Both the position numbers and the translations under genes were made by a program. Positions 1-6,294 of a stretch of DNA of 12,400 bases are shown here, in pieces (within the stretch, counting starts at the first letter, position 1; every line of letters starts with the position of its first letter). The stretch covers positions 1-12,400 of the forward strand of contig JAGVOC010000008.1 in the NCBI GenBank assembly GCA_020052975.1, read 5' to 3'. Source of the DNA: Desulfobacterales bacterium (GTDB taxonomy: Bacteria; Desulfobacterota; Desulfobacteria; Desulfobacterales; RPRI01). The notes under the pieces are model-generated. The model was not told where the DNA came from. It ran no database searches and was given only the letters and a program-made list of their open reading frames with translations.

Positions 1-1
1 C

Positions 2-1252
2 GCATGCCATAATCCGGTTACCGATTCCAATCCGTTCGGTGTTCTCGCAACAGATTCCAAGCTCTGCTACACCTGCCATACAAAGGAAGAGGCCGGATTC
101 AAAAAGACTTACCGGCACAGCCCTCTTGATAAGGGGAAATGCCGGGATTGTCACGATCCCCATGCAACTGACTATCCGAAGGTTACGATAAGGGACAAAA
201 ATGCTCTCTGCATCCACTGTCACAAGAAAAAAGAGGAGGTAATGAAGCTGGGAAATGTGCATGCGCCGATCAAAGACAAGGGTTGTACAGCCTGTCATGA
301 CCCACATGCCTCACAATATCCTTATTCCCTCAGCGCATCAGAGAAGCAGATCTGCTTCCAATGCCATGGAAAAACGGAACAGCAGTTAAAAGAGCAGCAT
401 GTTCATCAGCCGTTTTCAAAAGTTGAATGCAACAGGTGTCATGATTCACACGGCAGTAATCAGGTGAATCTCCTGAAAACTCCCCCGACTGAATTATGCT
501 ACACCTGTCACAAGAAAGAGGAAAAGGAGTTTTTCAAAACATATATTCATACCCCGGTCAATAATAAACAGTGTACCTCCTGTCATAAACCCCATGCATC
601 ACAAAACAGCCGTTTGCTGCAGGCACAGTCACAGCAATTGTGCATGAACTGTCATGAGAAGACATTCCCTGATTTGAAGGAGAATGAGATGCATAAGCCT
701 TTCAGGGAGAAAGACTGTGGGGCCTGTCATGACCCTCATGCGAGTGAATTTCCGGGAAGTACCCTGAAACCTATGTCTTCCCTCTGTTATGGATGTCACA
801 AGAACATGGAGAAAGACATGATCGCAAGCGCCACTAAGCATATGCCTGTCGAAGAAGGCAGGTGTACCGGCTGCCATAGTCCCCACGGGACAAAAATTAA
901 ACCACTTCTCTATAACAGACCGAGAGAACTCTGTCTCTCATGTCATGAGCGAATAATTACCACCACAGTAAGGAAAGGGCATATCGGCATGGAAAAGGGA
1001 GATTGTCTGAGCTGCCACCGCTCCCACTCCGCCGATTTGCGCAGCCTGCTGAAACAGAAAGACCCTGCCGTCTGCATGGATTGCCATTCAGCCGATGCTG
1101 CGAAATTGCAAACAATACATATAAAACCGCTGACGGATATTCAGTCCTGTCTCGGTTGTCACCAACCCCATGTTACTGAGAAACCCGGCCTCCTGCGAAA
1201 CATCAAGCACAGTCCGTTCGCAAAAGGTGACTGCAAGGTGTGTCATGAATAA
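2..1252 (+). CDS. Doubled-CXXCH multiheme cytochrome c, 5' end outside window
   Basis: The frame is open from the left edge, so the start and signal peptide lie upstream; 416 residues are visible. I count 17 complete CXXCH motifs plus one cut by the edge. They follow a repeat of roughly 50 residues: L-C-x2-CH, a charged stretch, an H-x-P type histidine, then G-x-C-x2-CH-x-PHAS. This is the doubled-CXXCH architecture of extended multiheme cytochromes, where the extra His residues probably serve as distal ligands (family knowledge). Such proteins are exported, receive heme c covalently outside the cytoplasm and relay electrons; a role in extracellular or periplasmic electron transfer is inferred. 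The protein stops one residue after its last heme motif (CKVCHE), which is abrupt, and a 7-bp repeat array starts five bases after the stop. It is first in a same-strand run of cytochrome genes. Its total heme number and partner are unknown. Confidence 0.93.
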   Translation, partial: ACHNPVTDSNPFGVLATDSKLCYTCHTKEEAGFKKTYRHSPLDKGKCRDCHDPHATDYPKVTIRDKNALCIHCHKKKEEVMKLGNVHAPIKDKGCTACHDPHASQYPYSLSASEKQICFQCHGKTEQQLKEQHVHQPFSKVECNRCHDSHGSNQVNLLKTPPTELCYTCHKKEEKEFFKTYIHTPVNNKQCTSCHKPHASQNSRLLQAQSQQLCMNCHEKTFPDLKENEMHKPFREKDCGACHDPHASEFPGSTLKPMSSLCYGCHKNMEKDMIASATKHMPVEEGRCTGCHSPHGTKIKPLLYNRPRELCLSCHERIITTTVRKGHIGMEKGDCLSCHRSHSADLRSLLKQKDPAVCMDCHSADAAKLQTIHIKPLTDIQSCLGCHQPHVTEKPGLLRNIKHSPFAKGDCKVCHE

Positions 1253-1257
1253 ACAAA

Positions 1258-1348
1258 GAGCCAAGAGCGAAGAGCCAAGAGCCGAGAGCCAAGAGCCAAG
1301 AGCCAAGAGTCAAAAGCAGAGCGCCAAAATCCAAAAGCTGAGGGCTAA
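1258..1348 (+). repeat. Degenerate 7-bp tandem array (13 units, consensus gagccaa)
   Basis: Read in 7-bp steps from 1258 the units are gagccaa, gagcgaa, gagccaa, gagccga, then three gagccaa, followed by gagtcaa, aagcaga, gcgccaa, aatccaa, aagctga and gggctaa. It fills most of the space between the first two cytochrome genes. An ATG at 1245 overlapping the upstream stop would translate it into a Lys/Arg/Glu/Ser/Gln-rich tail, but a better start for the next gene lies downstream at 1395, so I treat it as non-coding. Confidence 0.9.
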
Positions 1349-1380
1349 CCCCCATCATCCTATCTTAGAGAAGGGGGGAA

Positions 1381-1387
1381 AAGGAGG
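1381..1387 (+). promoter_or_regulatory. Shine-Dalgarno site deciding the TTG start at 1395
   Basis: The sequence aaggagg lies 7 bases before an in-frame TTG. It is the only strong ribosome binding site upstream of the signal peptide of the 16-heme cytochrome, so it favours 1395 over the in-frame ATGs at 1245 and 1170, which would place the 7-bp repeat array in the protein. Confidence 0.75.
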
Positions 1388-1394
1388 AAATTAC

Positions 1395-2660
1395 TTGTCT
1401 GAACAGGAACAGGTCAGATTATTCCTCTACGCTCTATGCGCTATGCTATTTATTGCTTTCACTTGTGGTGGTTCTGTATATGCACAGACCGGTTTAAAAG
1501 AGAATATACCTGATCTCTGCTACAAGTGCCACGCAAAGGTGAAGGAGGAACTTCTGCGGCCTCAAGTTCATTTTCCCTTTCGCGAAGGGAAATGCACAGC
1601 CTGTCATGACTCCCATGCAGGGAATATAAAGGGATTAGTGAAAGAGGAGATCTCTACCCTATGTCTCAGTTGTCATGAAAAGGTAAAAAGTTCGCTGAAG
1701 AAAAAATTCGTGCATAATGCACTCAAAAAAGGAGTATGCACCGATTGCCATAATGCTCATAGCGGGGAATACTCGAAGCTTCTGGTCAAGAACCAGAAAG
1801 ACCTGTGCTGGAGTTGTCATGAGACCCTGAGCCAGAGGCTCAAGAACGCGCATGTCCATGTGCCTTTCCAGGAGGGGAAATGCTCTTCCTGTCACGAACC
1901 CCATGCCTCCTCTGAGGAAAATCTGATCCTTGGGCAATCACAGAAAGTATGCGTCACGTGCCATACAGTGAACTGTGCGGTCAACAGCGTATCCATAACT
2001 CATGCTACAGAGAAAATGGATTGCATAGAGTGTCACAGCGGGCATGCGTCTCCGTACAACGGACTGCTTGGCCCCTGCGGCCACAAGGCATTTCTTGAAG
2101 TAAAGTGTGAGACCTGCCACAACCCGATAACGGCTGATGCACGAATTACCACAAAAACGTCCGGGCAGAGCTTGTGTATAAGCTGTCATAAACTCGATGC
2201 AACAAAACTGAGAGGGGACGACATACACATCAAAGAGGCAAAAGGCGGGTGTACTTTGTGCCACAACCATCATGCATCAAAGAGCAGTAAACTCACTGTG
2301 AAAGCTTCCCTTGTATGTTTTACCTGCCATGAGAATACAGAGAAGAGGACGATGTTTATGGAGAAGGCATTCAAGTCGATCCGGTGCGTCCCGGTCAGAG
2401 AGAGAAAGTGTTTCGAGTGTCATATTCCGCCGCATTCTCAAAATCCGTTCTATCTCACCGGTGATCCCATCAAGAGCTGTGCCCGCTGCCATGTCAGTCA
2501 GCATAAAGTTGCCCATCCGCAGGGACCCAATGTCAAAGACCCGCGCAACGGTCAGCCGATAACCTGTATTACCTGTCACAGCATGCATTCGGCAAGGGCT
2601 GATTTCATGCTCTATTTCGACAGGAAACGACAACTATGCATACAATGCCATAAGAAGTAG
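1395..2660 (+). CDS. Secreted 16-heme doubled-CXXCH cytochrome c
   Basis: From TTG 1395 this is 421 residues. Residues 7-30 form a signal peptide (hydrophobic core from about residue 9, likely cleavage after VYA at 30). The mature part holds 16 CXXCH motifs. The first six follow the same roughly 50-residue doubled unit as the preceding gene, with H-x-P-F ligand histidines before G-K-C-x2-CH. The middle is less regular: CHTVNC, then a non-heme PCGH before CETCH. The last motif lies two residues from the C-terminus. Expected role is electron relay outside the cytoplasm, probably as partner or paralogue of the upstream cytochrome (inference from adjacency and shared repeats). The 142-bp gap upstream contains the 7-bp array and no obvious terminator, so cotranscription is likely. 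The final Lys and stop codons overlap the first unit of the next array. Specific substrate or redox partner cannot be read from sequence. Confidence 0.92.
   Translation: MSEQEQVRLFLYALCAMLFIAFTCGGSVYAQTGLKENIPDLCYKCHAKVKEELLRPQVHFPFREGKCTACHDSHAGNIKGLVKEEISTLCLSCHEKVKSSLKKKFVHNALKKGVCTDCHNAHSGEYSKLLVKNQKDLCWSCHETLSQRLKNAHVHVPFQEGKCSSCHEPHASSEENLILGQSQKVCVTCHTVNCAVNSVSITHATEKMDCIECHSGHASPYNGLLGPCGHKAFLEVKCETCHNPITADARITTKTSGQSLCISCHKLDATKLRGDDIHIKEAKGGCTLCHNHHASKSSKLTVKASLVCFTCHENTEKRTMFMEKAFKSIRCVPVRERKCFECHIPPHSQNPFYLTGDPIKSCARCHVSQHKVAHPQGPNVKDPRNGQPITCITCHSMHSARADFMLYFDRKRQLCIQCHKK
1424..1458 (+). repeat. Inverse-orientation 7-bp repeats inside the signal peptide code
   Basis: In 7-bp steps the units are cctctac, gctctat, gcgctat, gctattt and attgctt, a worn version of gctcttt, the reverse complement of the intergenic heptamer aaagagc. 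They encode the hydrophobic core of the 16-heme cytochrome leader. The clearer copy is at 2994-3028. Confidence 0.5.
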
Positions 2661-2696
2661 CAAAGTGCGTAGAGCAAAGAGCTAAGTGTCAAGCGT
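2655..2696 (+). repeat. 7-bp tandem array (6 units) ending at an ATG
   Basis: The units are aagtagc, aaagtgc, gtagagc, aaagagc, taagtgt and caagcgt. The first overlaps the last Lys codon and stop of the 16-heme gene; the last ends immediately before ATG 2697, the fossil start of the duplicated leader. Confidence 0.8.
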
Positions 2697-2801
2697 ATGA
2701 AGACAAAAAGTTTATAAGGTTTCTCGAGTTCATTGGGTTTATTGTGTTAAAAAACTCAACAAACTCAAAAAACGCCTTATGTTTTTTGCTCTCTGCTCTT
2801 T
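2697..2801 (+). pseudogene. Decayed duplicate of the leader region of the next gene (copy A)
   Basis: This stretch is nearly identical to 2889-3026, the start of the following cytochrome gene. From ATG 2697 the frame meets a stop after six codons because one base is missing near 2702 relative to copy B. In the corrected frame (frame of position 2723) it reads a leader with hydrophobic core ALCFLLSAL and a plausible AFA cleavage site, continuing open to a stop at 2882-2884. The corrected frame has no start codon. Copy B is 33 bases longer: 18 bases around 2968-2985, two extra heptamers and the one-base difference. I read copy A as the stump of a lost secreted-protein gene or a tandem leader duplication. 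Confidence 0.8.
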
Positions 2802-2854
2802 TCTCTTACCAATGTGGTATAGCTTTTGCTAAAATATATTCAGGGGATTTTGTA

Positions 2855-2884
2855 ATGAACGAAGGGCAAAAAGCTAAGAGCTAA
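2855..2884 (+). other. Possible 9-codon leader ORF before the 2889 gene
   Basis: ATG 2855 opens a short frame (MNEGQKAKS) ending at TAA 2882-2884, four bases before the ATG of the cytochrome gene. A gggg-containing site (caggggatt, 2841-2849) sits at usable distance upstream. Re-initiation from this short frame would explain how the 2889 gene is translated despite having no well-placed ribosome binding site. The short frame is also the tail of the decayed copy A, so chance is a real alternative. Confidence 0.3.
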
Positions 2885-2888
2885 GGGT
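2861..2888 (+). repeat. 7-bp tandem array (4 units) ending exactly at ATG 2889
   Basis: The units are gaagggc, aaaaagc, taagagc and taagggt, directly abutting the start codon. The arrangement array-ATG-leader is the same as at 2655-2697. Confidence 0.75.
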
Positions 2889-3026
2889 ATGAAGAACAAA
2901 AAGTTTATAAAGGTTCTCGAGTTCATTGGGTTTATTGTGTTAAAAAACTCAACAAACTCAAAAAACACCATAACCTCAATAAACGCCTTATGTTTTTTGC
3001 TCTTTGCTCTTTGCTCTCTGCTCTTT
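2889..3026 (+). repeat. Leader region copy B (intact partner of 2697-2801)
   Basis: This is the functional copy of the duplicated segment; it keeps the frame of the cytochrome gene. Compared with copy A it carries 33 more bases (18 + 14 + 1), a multiple of three, which is consistent with selection on the frame of this copy. Confidence 0.8.
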
Positions 3027-4064
3027 GCTGCGGAGTTGGAGGCGAAGGTTACCGGCGCCTGCAGTAACTGCCATACCATGCACAACAGCCAGGGAGGACA
3101 GGCTATGGCTCAGGATTACTCAAGCGGAGGTTTGGTTGAAGACCCTACTCCGAATGCCGCTTTGCTCATCAGCAGTTGCGTAGGGTGTCATTTTAACAGC
3201 GGAACAACGACCATTACTGCTGATAACACCCCTATAGTTTTGAATGCACAGGACCCCGGAGCATCAGCGCTTGCGGGCGGCAATTTTTATTATTCCGCTA
3301 CCGGACTTGGAGCAACAAATAACAAGGGGCATAATGTAAAAAATATCTCTGCACAGGAAAGTTCTCCCATGGATGTTCCGCCGGGCTTTAAGGCGAGCGT
3401 TACGCTGCCGAATAGCGGTACGGGGCCTGCGAGCTGGTCGTTGCAGTTAACCTGCGCGGGCACATATGGGTGTCATGGCGACAGGGGTATTGCTGATGAA
3501 GTGAAATCCATCTTTGGGGCGCATCATCAGAATATCAACATTGATAGTTCATCGACTGCCGATAAAGTCTATAACAGTTATCGCTTCCTGTATGGTATCA
3601 AAGGCGCAGAGGACAGCGACTGGGAGAAGACCGTCTCAAGCACTGACCATAATGGGTATCAGGGTAATAGCGCATATGGCAGTTTGAATACAATAAGTTA
3701 CCTGTGCGGTGAATGTCATGGAAATTACCATGCGAATGCAAATTTAGGAGGCACAGGCGCGGTGGGCGACAGCACTCCCTGGCGAAGGCATCCATCTGAT
3801 TTTGCCTTTAGTGGTGTGAGAGACAACAATTATACAGGTTCTGAATATGCTTTATATACCACCTATGATGTAATAGCGCCTGTAGCCGAAAGTTCTCCAT
3901 CAACGACGAACTCGGTAGTGAATTCGGGCAGCATCGTCATGTGCCTTTCCTGCCACAGGGCGCACGCATCAGCGCATTTTAAGATGATGAGGTGGGATTA
4001 TAAAGGGTGGCCGGGAAATTTTGAAGATAATTATTGCGCTATGTGTCATACGAGCAAACAATAG
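2889..4064 (+). CDS. Secreted multiheme cytochrome c with five CXXCH and one CX5CH
   Basis: This is 391 residues from ATG 2889. The leader is unusually long: a basic N-terminus, a hydrophobic patch at 6-18, a polar Asn/Ser/Thr linker, then the core ALCFLLFALCSLLFAA at residues 33-48, with cleavage near 48 or 52. The true start may lie further in, since no good ribosome site precedes 2889. The mature protein begins with a CSNCHTMHNSQGG block, typical of cytochromes in Geobacter- and Nitrospirota-like genomes, followed by CVGCH, CGECH, CLSCH and CAMCH. Between the second and third of these lies Cys189-x5-Cys195-His196, a possible non-canonical sixth heme site. Long Ser/Gly/Asn/Thr-rich stretches separate the hemes, unlike the dense heme packing of the two upstream cytochromes, and suggest a surface-exposed or secreted protein. 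It sits between the 16-heme gene and the NHL/FN3 gene. Function is inferred to be extracytoplasmic electron transfer. Confidence 0.88.
   Translation: MKNKKFIKVLEFIGFIVLKNSTNSKNTITSINALCFLLFALCSLLFAAELEAKVTGACSNCHTMHNSQGGQAMAQDYSSGGLVEDPTPNAALLISSCVGCHFNSGTTTITADNTPIVLNAQDPGASALAGGNFYYSATGLGATNNKGHNVKNISAQESSPMDVPPGFKASVTLPNSGTGPASWSLQLTCAGTYGCHGDRGIADEVKSIFGAHHQNINIDSSSTADKVYNSYRFLYGIKGAEDSDWEKTVSSTDHNGYQGNSAYGSLNTISYLCGECHGNYHANANLGGTGAVGDSTPWRRHPSDFAFSGVRDNNYTGSEYALYTTYDVIAPVAESSPSTTNSVVNSGSIVMCLSCHRAHASAHFKMMRWDYKGWPGNFEDNYCAMCHTSKQ
2994..3028 (+). repeat. Inverse 7-bp repeats (5 units) encoding a signal peptide core
   Basis: The units are tttttgc, tctttgc, tctttgc, tctctgc and tctttgc, the reverse complement of the intergenic heptamers. 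They encode the Leu/Phe/Ala/Cys hydrophobic core. The 12-mer at 2999-3010, and again at 3006-3017, is the exact complement of 2671-2682. Confidence 0.85.
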
Positions 4065-4066
4065 CG

Positions 4067-4164
4067 GAGAGCAAAGTGCCTTGAGCAGAGGGCGAAGAGC
4101 TAAGAGCGGGCAGCTAAGAGCGTAGAGCCGTGAGCAAAAAGCAAAGTGCTCAGTGCAGAGACAG
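4067..4164 (+). repeat. 7-bp tandem array (14 units, consensus aagagcN)
   Basis: Starting three bases after the cytochrome stop, the units are gagagca, aagtgcc, ttgagca, gagggcg, aagagct, aagagcg, ggcagct, aagagcg, tagagcc, gtgagca, aaaagca, aagtgct, cagtgca and gagacag. The last runs into the ribosome binding site of the next gene. It occupies nearly the whole intergenic space. Confidence 0.88.
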
Positions 4165-4169
4165 GAGGG
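4163..4169 (+). promoter_or_regulatory. Shine-Dalgarno site for ATG 4173
   Basis: The sequence aggaggg lies 3 bases before ATG 4173, whose product starts MKRYYKF with a normal leader. It makes the upstream in-frame GTG at 4146, which lies inside the 7-bp array, an unlikely start. Confidence 0.7.
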
Positions 4170-4172
4170 AAT

Positions 4173-6275
4173 ATGAAAAGGTATTATAAATTTCCAATAA
4201 CTGCCTTCTTTTGCCTTTATTTCGTCCTCTCTATGTTCACGAGAGGAGAGGCAGGAAATGTGTCAAATGTGTCCGTAAGTCCTAATCCCTTCAACCCTTA
4301 TCCCCCTGATAATCAAAGCACCACCATTTCGTATACTTTGACTAACTCCGCTATCCTCTGGCTGAGGATTTATGATTTAGACGATATTCTGAAGCGAAAA
4401 CTTGCAATCCCTGTTAACTACTATACTCAAAATAAAACCGTTGGGAGTAACTCTTGTGTGTGGAACGGCTGGGATGATTTAAATAATATAGTGCCGGAAG
4501 CTGCCTATCCATTCCACATAGATGGCATTGCATGGATAATAAATTCTTCAACGGCTTTTTATCCTTATGACATTGTCGTTAACCCTGCCGATAGCCAGAT
4601 AATGTGGATGACCGCTTCGGATACCAATCTTTATAAGTCAACTAATGGCGGGAGTAGCTGGTCGGTGGTCAGCTACGGAGGTCCTGGCCCTGTATATGGT
4701 ATTGCGATAAGCGGTGACGGCCAGAAGATCTACCTTGTAGACGACGGGGGGAATGATCTCTGGTATTCGACAAATGGCGGCGGCAGCTGGAGCTATTACT
4801 CGCTTCCATGGGCGTCAAAGATGGGTTCTTATTACCCTTTTGATGTGGCCTGCAGCAGTGACGGCACAATCCTTTATGCGGTTGATAATGCAACAAACAA
4901 GGTGTATAAGTCTACTAACTCCGGAGCAAGCTGGAACAACGGGGTTCAGCCTACAGGAGCCAACGTGCTTACCGGTGTCGCTGTTGATCCGAATAACAGC
5001 AATATTATCCTGGTGGCTGATCGGGGAGCGAATAAAATTTATAAATCAACTGATGGAGCGGCAACATTTACCACGGTTCTCAGCGCTTCAGGCACAGGAG
5101 ACGGACAGCTCAGCGGGCCATATCAGGTCTCTATTGATACGAACGGGCACTACTGGGTAAGTGAACGGGGGAATCACCGTATCCAGCAGTTTGATTCCGG
5201 CAATAACTGGGTGATGACTGCAGGCGGAACAGGTTCAGGCGCCGGCAACTATCAGTTTAATTCCAATAGTGTAAGCTTAGGCGTCTTTGTTGCTTCTTTC
5301 AGCGGACAGCAGTACTTATATGTTGCTGATTATAACAACAAAAAGATCAAGCGATTTGCCTATGACAACTACATCTCTGAAACGGACATTATAGTATCAT
5401 CTGATAAAACCCCTCCTGCTGCCATAACCAATCTTGCAGTAACAGGGATAGTCGAATCTTATTCTGCGCAATTAACATGGACAGCGCCCGGCGATGACGG
5501 CAGTGCAGGCCAGGCGTCAAGTTATGACGTCAGATATGCAAAGACGCCGATTGCAGATGAAGCTGCATTCTCTGCAGCTTCGCAAGCCGCTGGAGAGCCC
5601 GCGCCTTCTCCGGCAGGAACTACGGAATATTTCACAGTTACAGGCCTGGCATCCAATACTACCTATTATTTTGCCGTAAAAACCAGGGATGAGGCTCTGA
5701 ATACATCCGGTTTATCTACTCCCAGCCCCTCAGGGAAGACAGGCCTTCTCAATGGCTGGAACATGGTTTCATGTCCCTTACAGCCAAGCCCTAATACTGC
5801 CGGCGCTGTATTTGGGGATGATGCAGGTTTAAACTGGATGCAGTACTGGTATTCTACATGGACCGGAACAGGCGACCCTGATGACCCGGATTCTGATGGT
5901 TATTATGGAAAAGCCGCAACTATCAGTCCCGGATCCGGTCTTTATCTTTATTCCAAGAGAACAAATAATCCGACTGATGCATCAGGTACGGAAATCACAG
6001 ATGCATCATATAGCCTGTCTTTAAACGCAGGCTGGAATTTGATAGGGAATCCTTATGGGACGAATATAAACCTGAGTTCGTGCAGTGTTACTTACAACTC
6101 GGTGACCAAAAGCTACGCAGATGCGGTAACTTCAGTCTGGATCGGAAATGCAGTATACCTCTGGAACGGGAGCGCCTATGACTCAATTCTATGGAATGTT
6201 GCCCAGTTAGAGCCGTGGAAGGGTTACTGGATAATGGCCTATTATGCCGTGGATTTGATAATTGATAAGCCTTAG
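4173..6275 (+). CDS. Secreted FlgD-Ig / BNR / NHL / fibronectin III multidomain protein
   Basis: This is 700 residues with a signal peptide (about 1-28, cleavage near GEA-G). Visible domains in order: a FlgD-like Ig fold around 30-115, opened by SPNPFNP; BNR-type propeller repeats around 120-310, seen as YKSTNGGSSW, YSTNGGGSW, YKSTNSGASW and YKSTDGAATF; NHL-type repeats around 306-415 (GDGQLSGPYQV, RGNHRIQQF, ADYNNKKIKRF); a fibronectin type III domain around 412-520 (TWTAPGDDG, TTYYFAVKT); and two C-terminal modules opened by LNGWNMVS and LNAGWNLIG, ending in WKGYW. There is no membrane anchor after the leader and no heme motif. Proteins with NHL propellers and FN3 domains recur next to multiheme cytochromes in metal-reducing bacteria (general knowledge); a role as scaffold or surface adhesin for the neighbouring cytochromes is inferred. 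Binding partner and any enzymatic role are unknown. Confidence 0.87.
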   Translation: MKRYYKFPITAFFCLYFVLSMFTRGEAGNVSNVSVSPNPFNPYPPDNQSTTISYTLTNSAILWLRIYDLDDILKRKLAIPVNYYTQNKTVGSNSCVWNGWDDLNNIVPEAAYPFHIDGIAWIINSSTAFYPYDIVVNPADSQIMWMTASDTNLYKSTNGGSSWSVVSYGGPGPVYGIAISGDGQKIYLVDDGGNDLWYSTNGGGSWSYYSLPWASKMGSYYPFDVACSSDGTILYAVDNATNKVYKSTNSGASWNNGVQPTGANVLTGVAVDPNNSNIILVADRGANKIYKSTDGAATFTTVLSASGTGDGQLSGPYQVSIDTNGHYWVSERGNHRIQQFDSGNNWVMTAGGTGSGAGNYQFNSNSVSLGVFVASFSGQQYLYVADYNNKKIKRFAYDNYISETDIIVSSDKTPPAAITNLAVTGIVESYSAQLTWTAPGDDGSAGQASSYDVRYAKTPIADEAAFSAASQAAGEPAPSPAGTTEYFTVTGLASNTTYYFAVKTRDEALNTSGLSTPSPSGKTGLLNGWNMVSCPLQPSPNTAGAVFGDDAGLNWMQYWYSTWTGTGDPDDPDSDGYYGKAATISPGSGLYLYSKRTNNPTDASGTEITDASYSLSLNAGWNLIGNPYGTNINLSSCSVTYNSVTKSYADAVTSVWIGNAVYLWNGSAYDSILWNVAQLEPWKGYWIMAYYAVDLIIDKP

Positions 6276-6280
6276 TCAAA

Positions 6281-6286
6281 AAGGAG
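6281..6286 (+). promoter_or_regulatory. Shine-Dalgarno site for ATG 6295
   Basis: The sequence aaggag, 8 bases before ATG 6295, supports that start over the in-frame ATG at 6262, which lies inside the preceding gene, and over ATG 6412, which lies in a palindromic element with no ribosome site close by. Confidence 0.7.
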
Positions 6287-6294
6287 CGAAGGGT

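Noticed and set aside
1088..1306. Minus-strand frame with a hydrophobic N-terminus (LGSWLSALGSSLLALCLF)
   Set aside because: The hydrophobic stretch is the reverse reading of the heptamer array; it overlaps the coding end of a clear cytochrome.
1452..1470. Lipobox in the 16-heme cytochrome leader (AFTCGG)
   Set aside because: Residues before the Cys do not fit the L-(A/S/T)-(G/A) pattern, and a good signal peptidase I site (VYA-Q) follows six residues later.
2840..3085. Minus-strand frame reading RAKS/REQ-like low-complexity residues
   Set aside because: It is the antisense of the leader duplicate and inverse heptamers; the composition comes from the repeats and there is no ribosome site or family resemblance.
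1258..4164. CRISPR array
   Set aside because: The repeats are 7 bp, contiguous and degenerate with no spacers.
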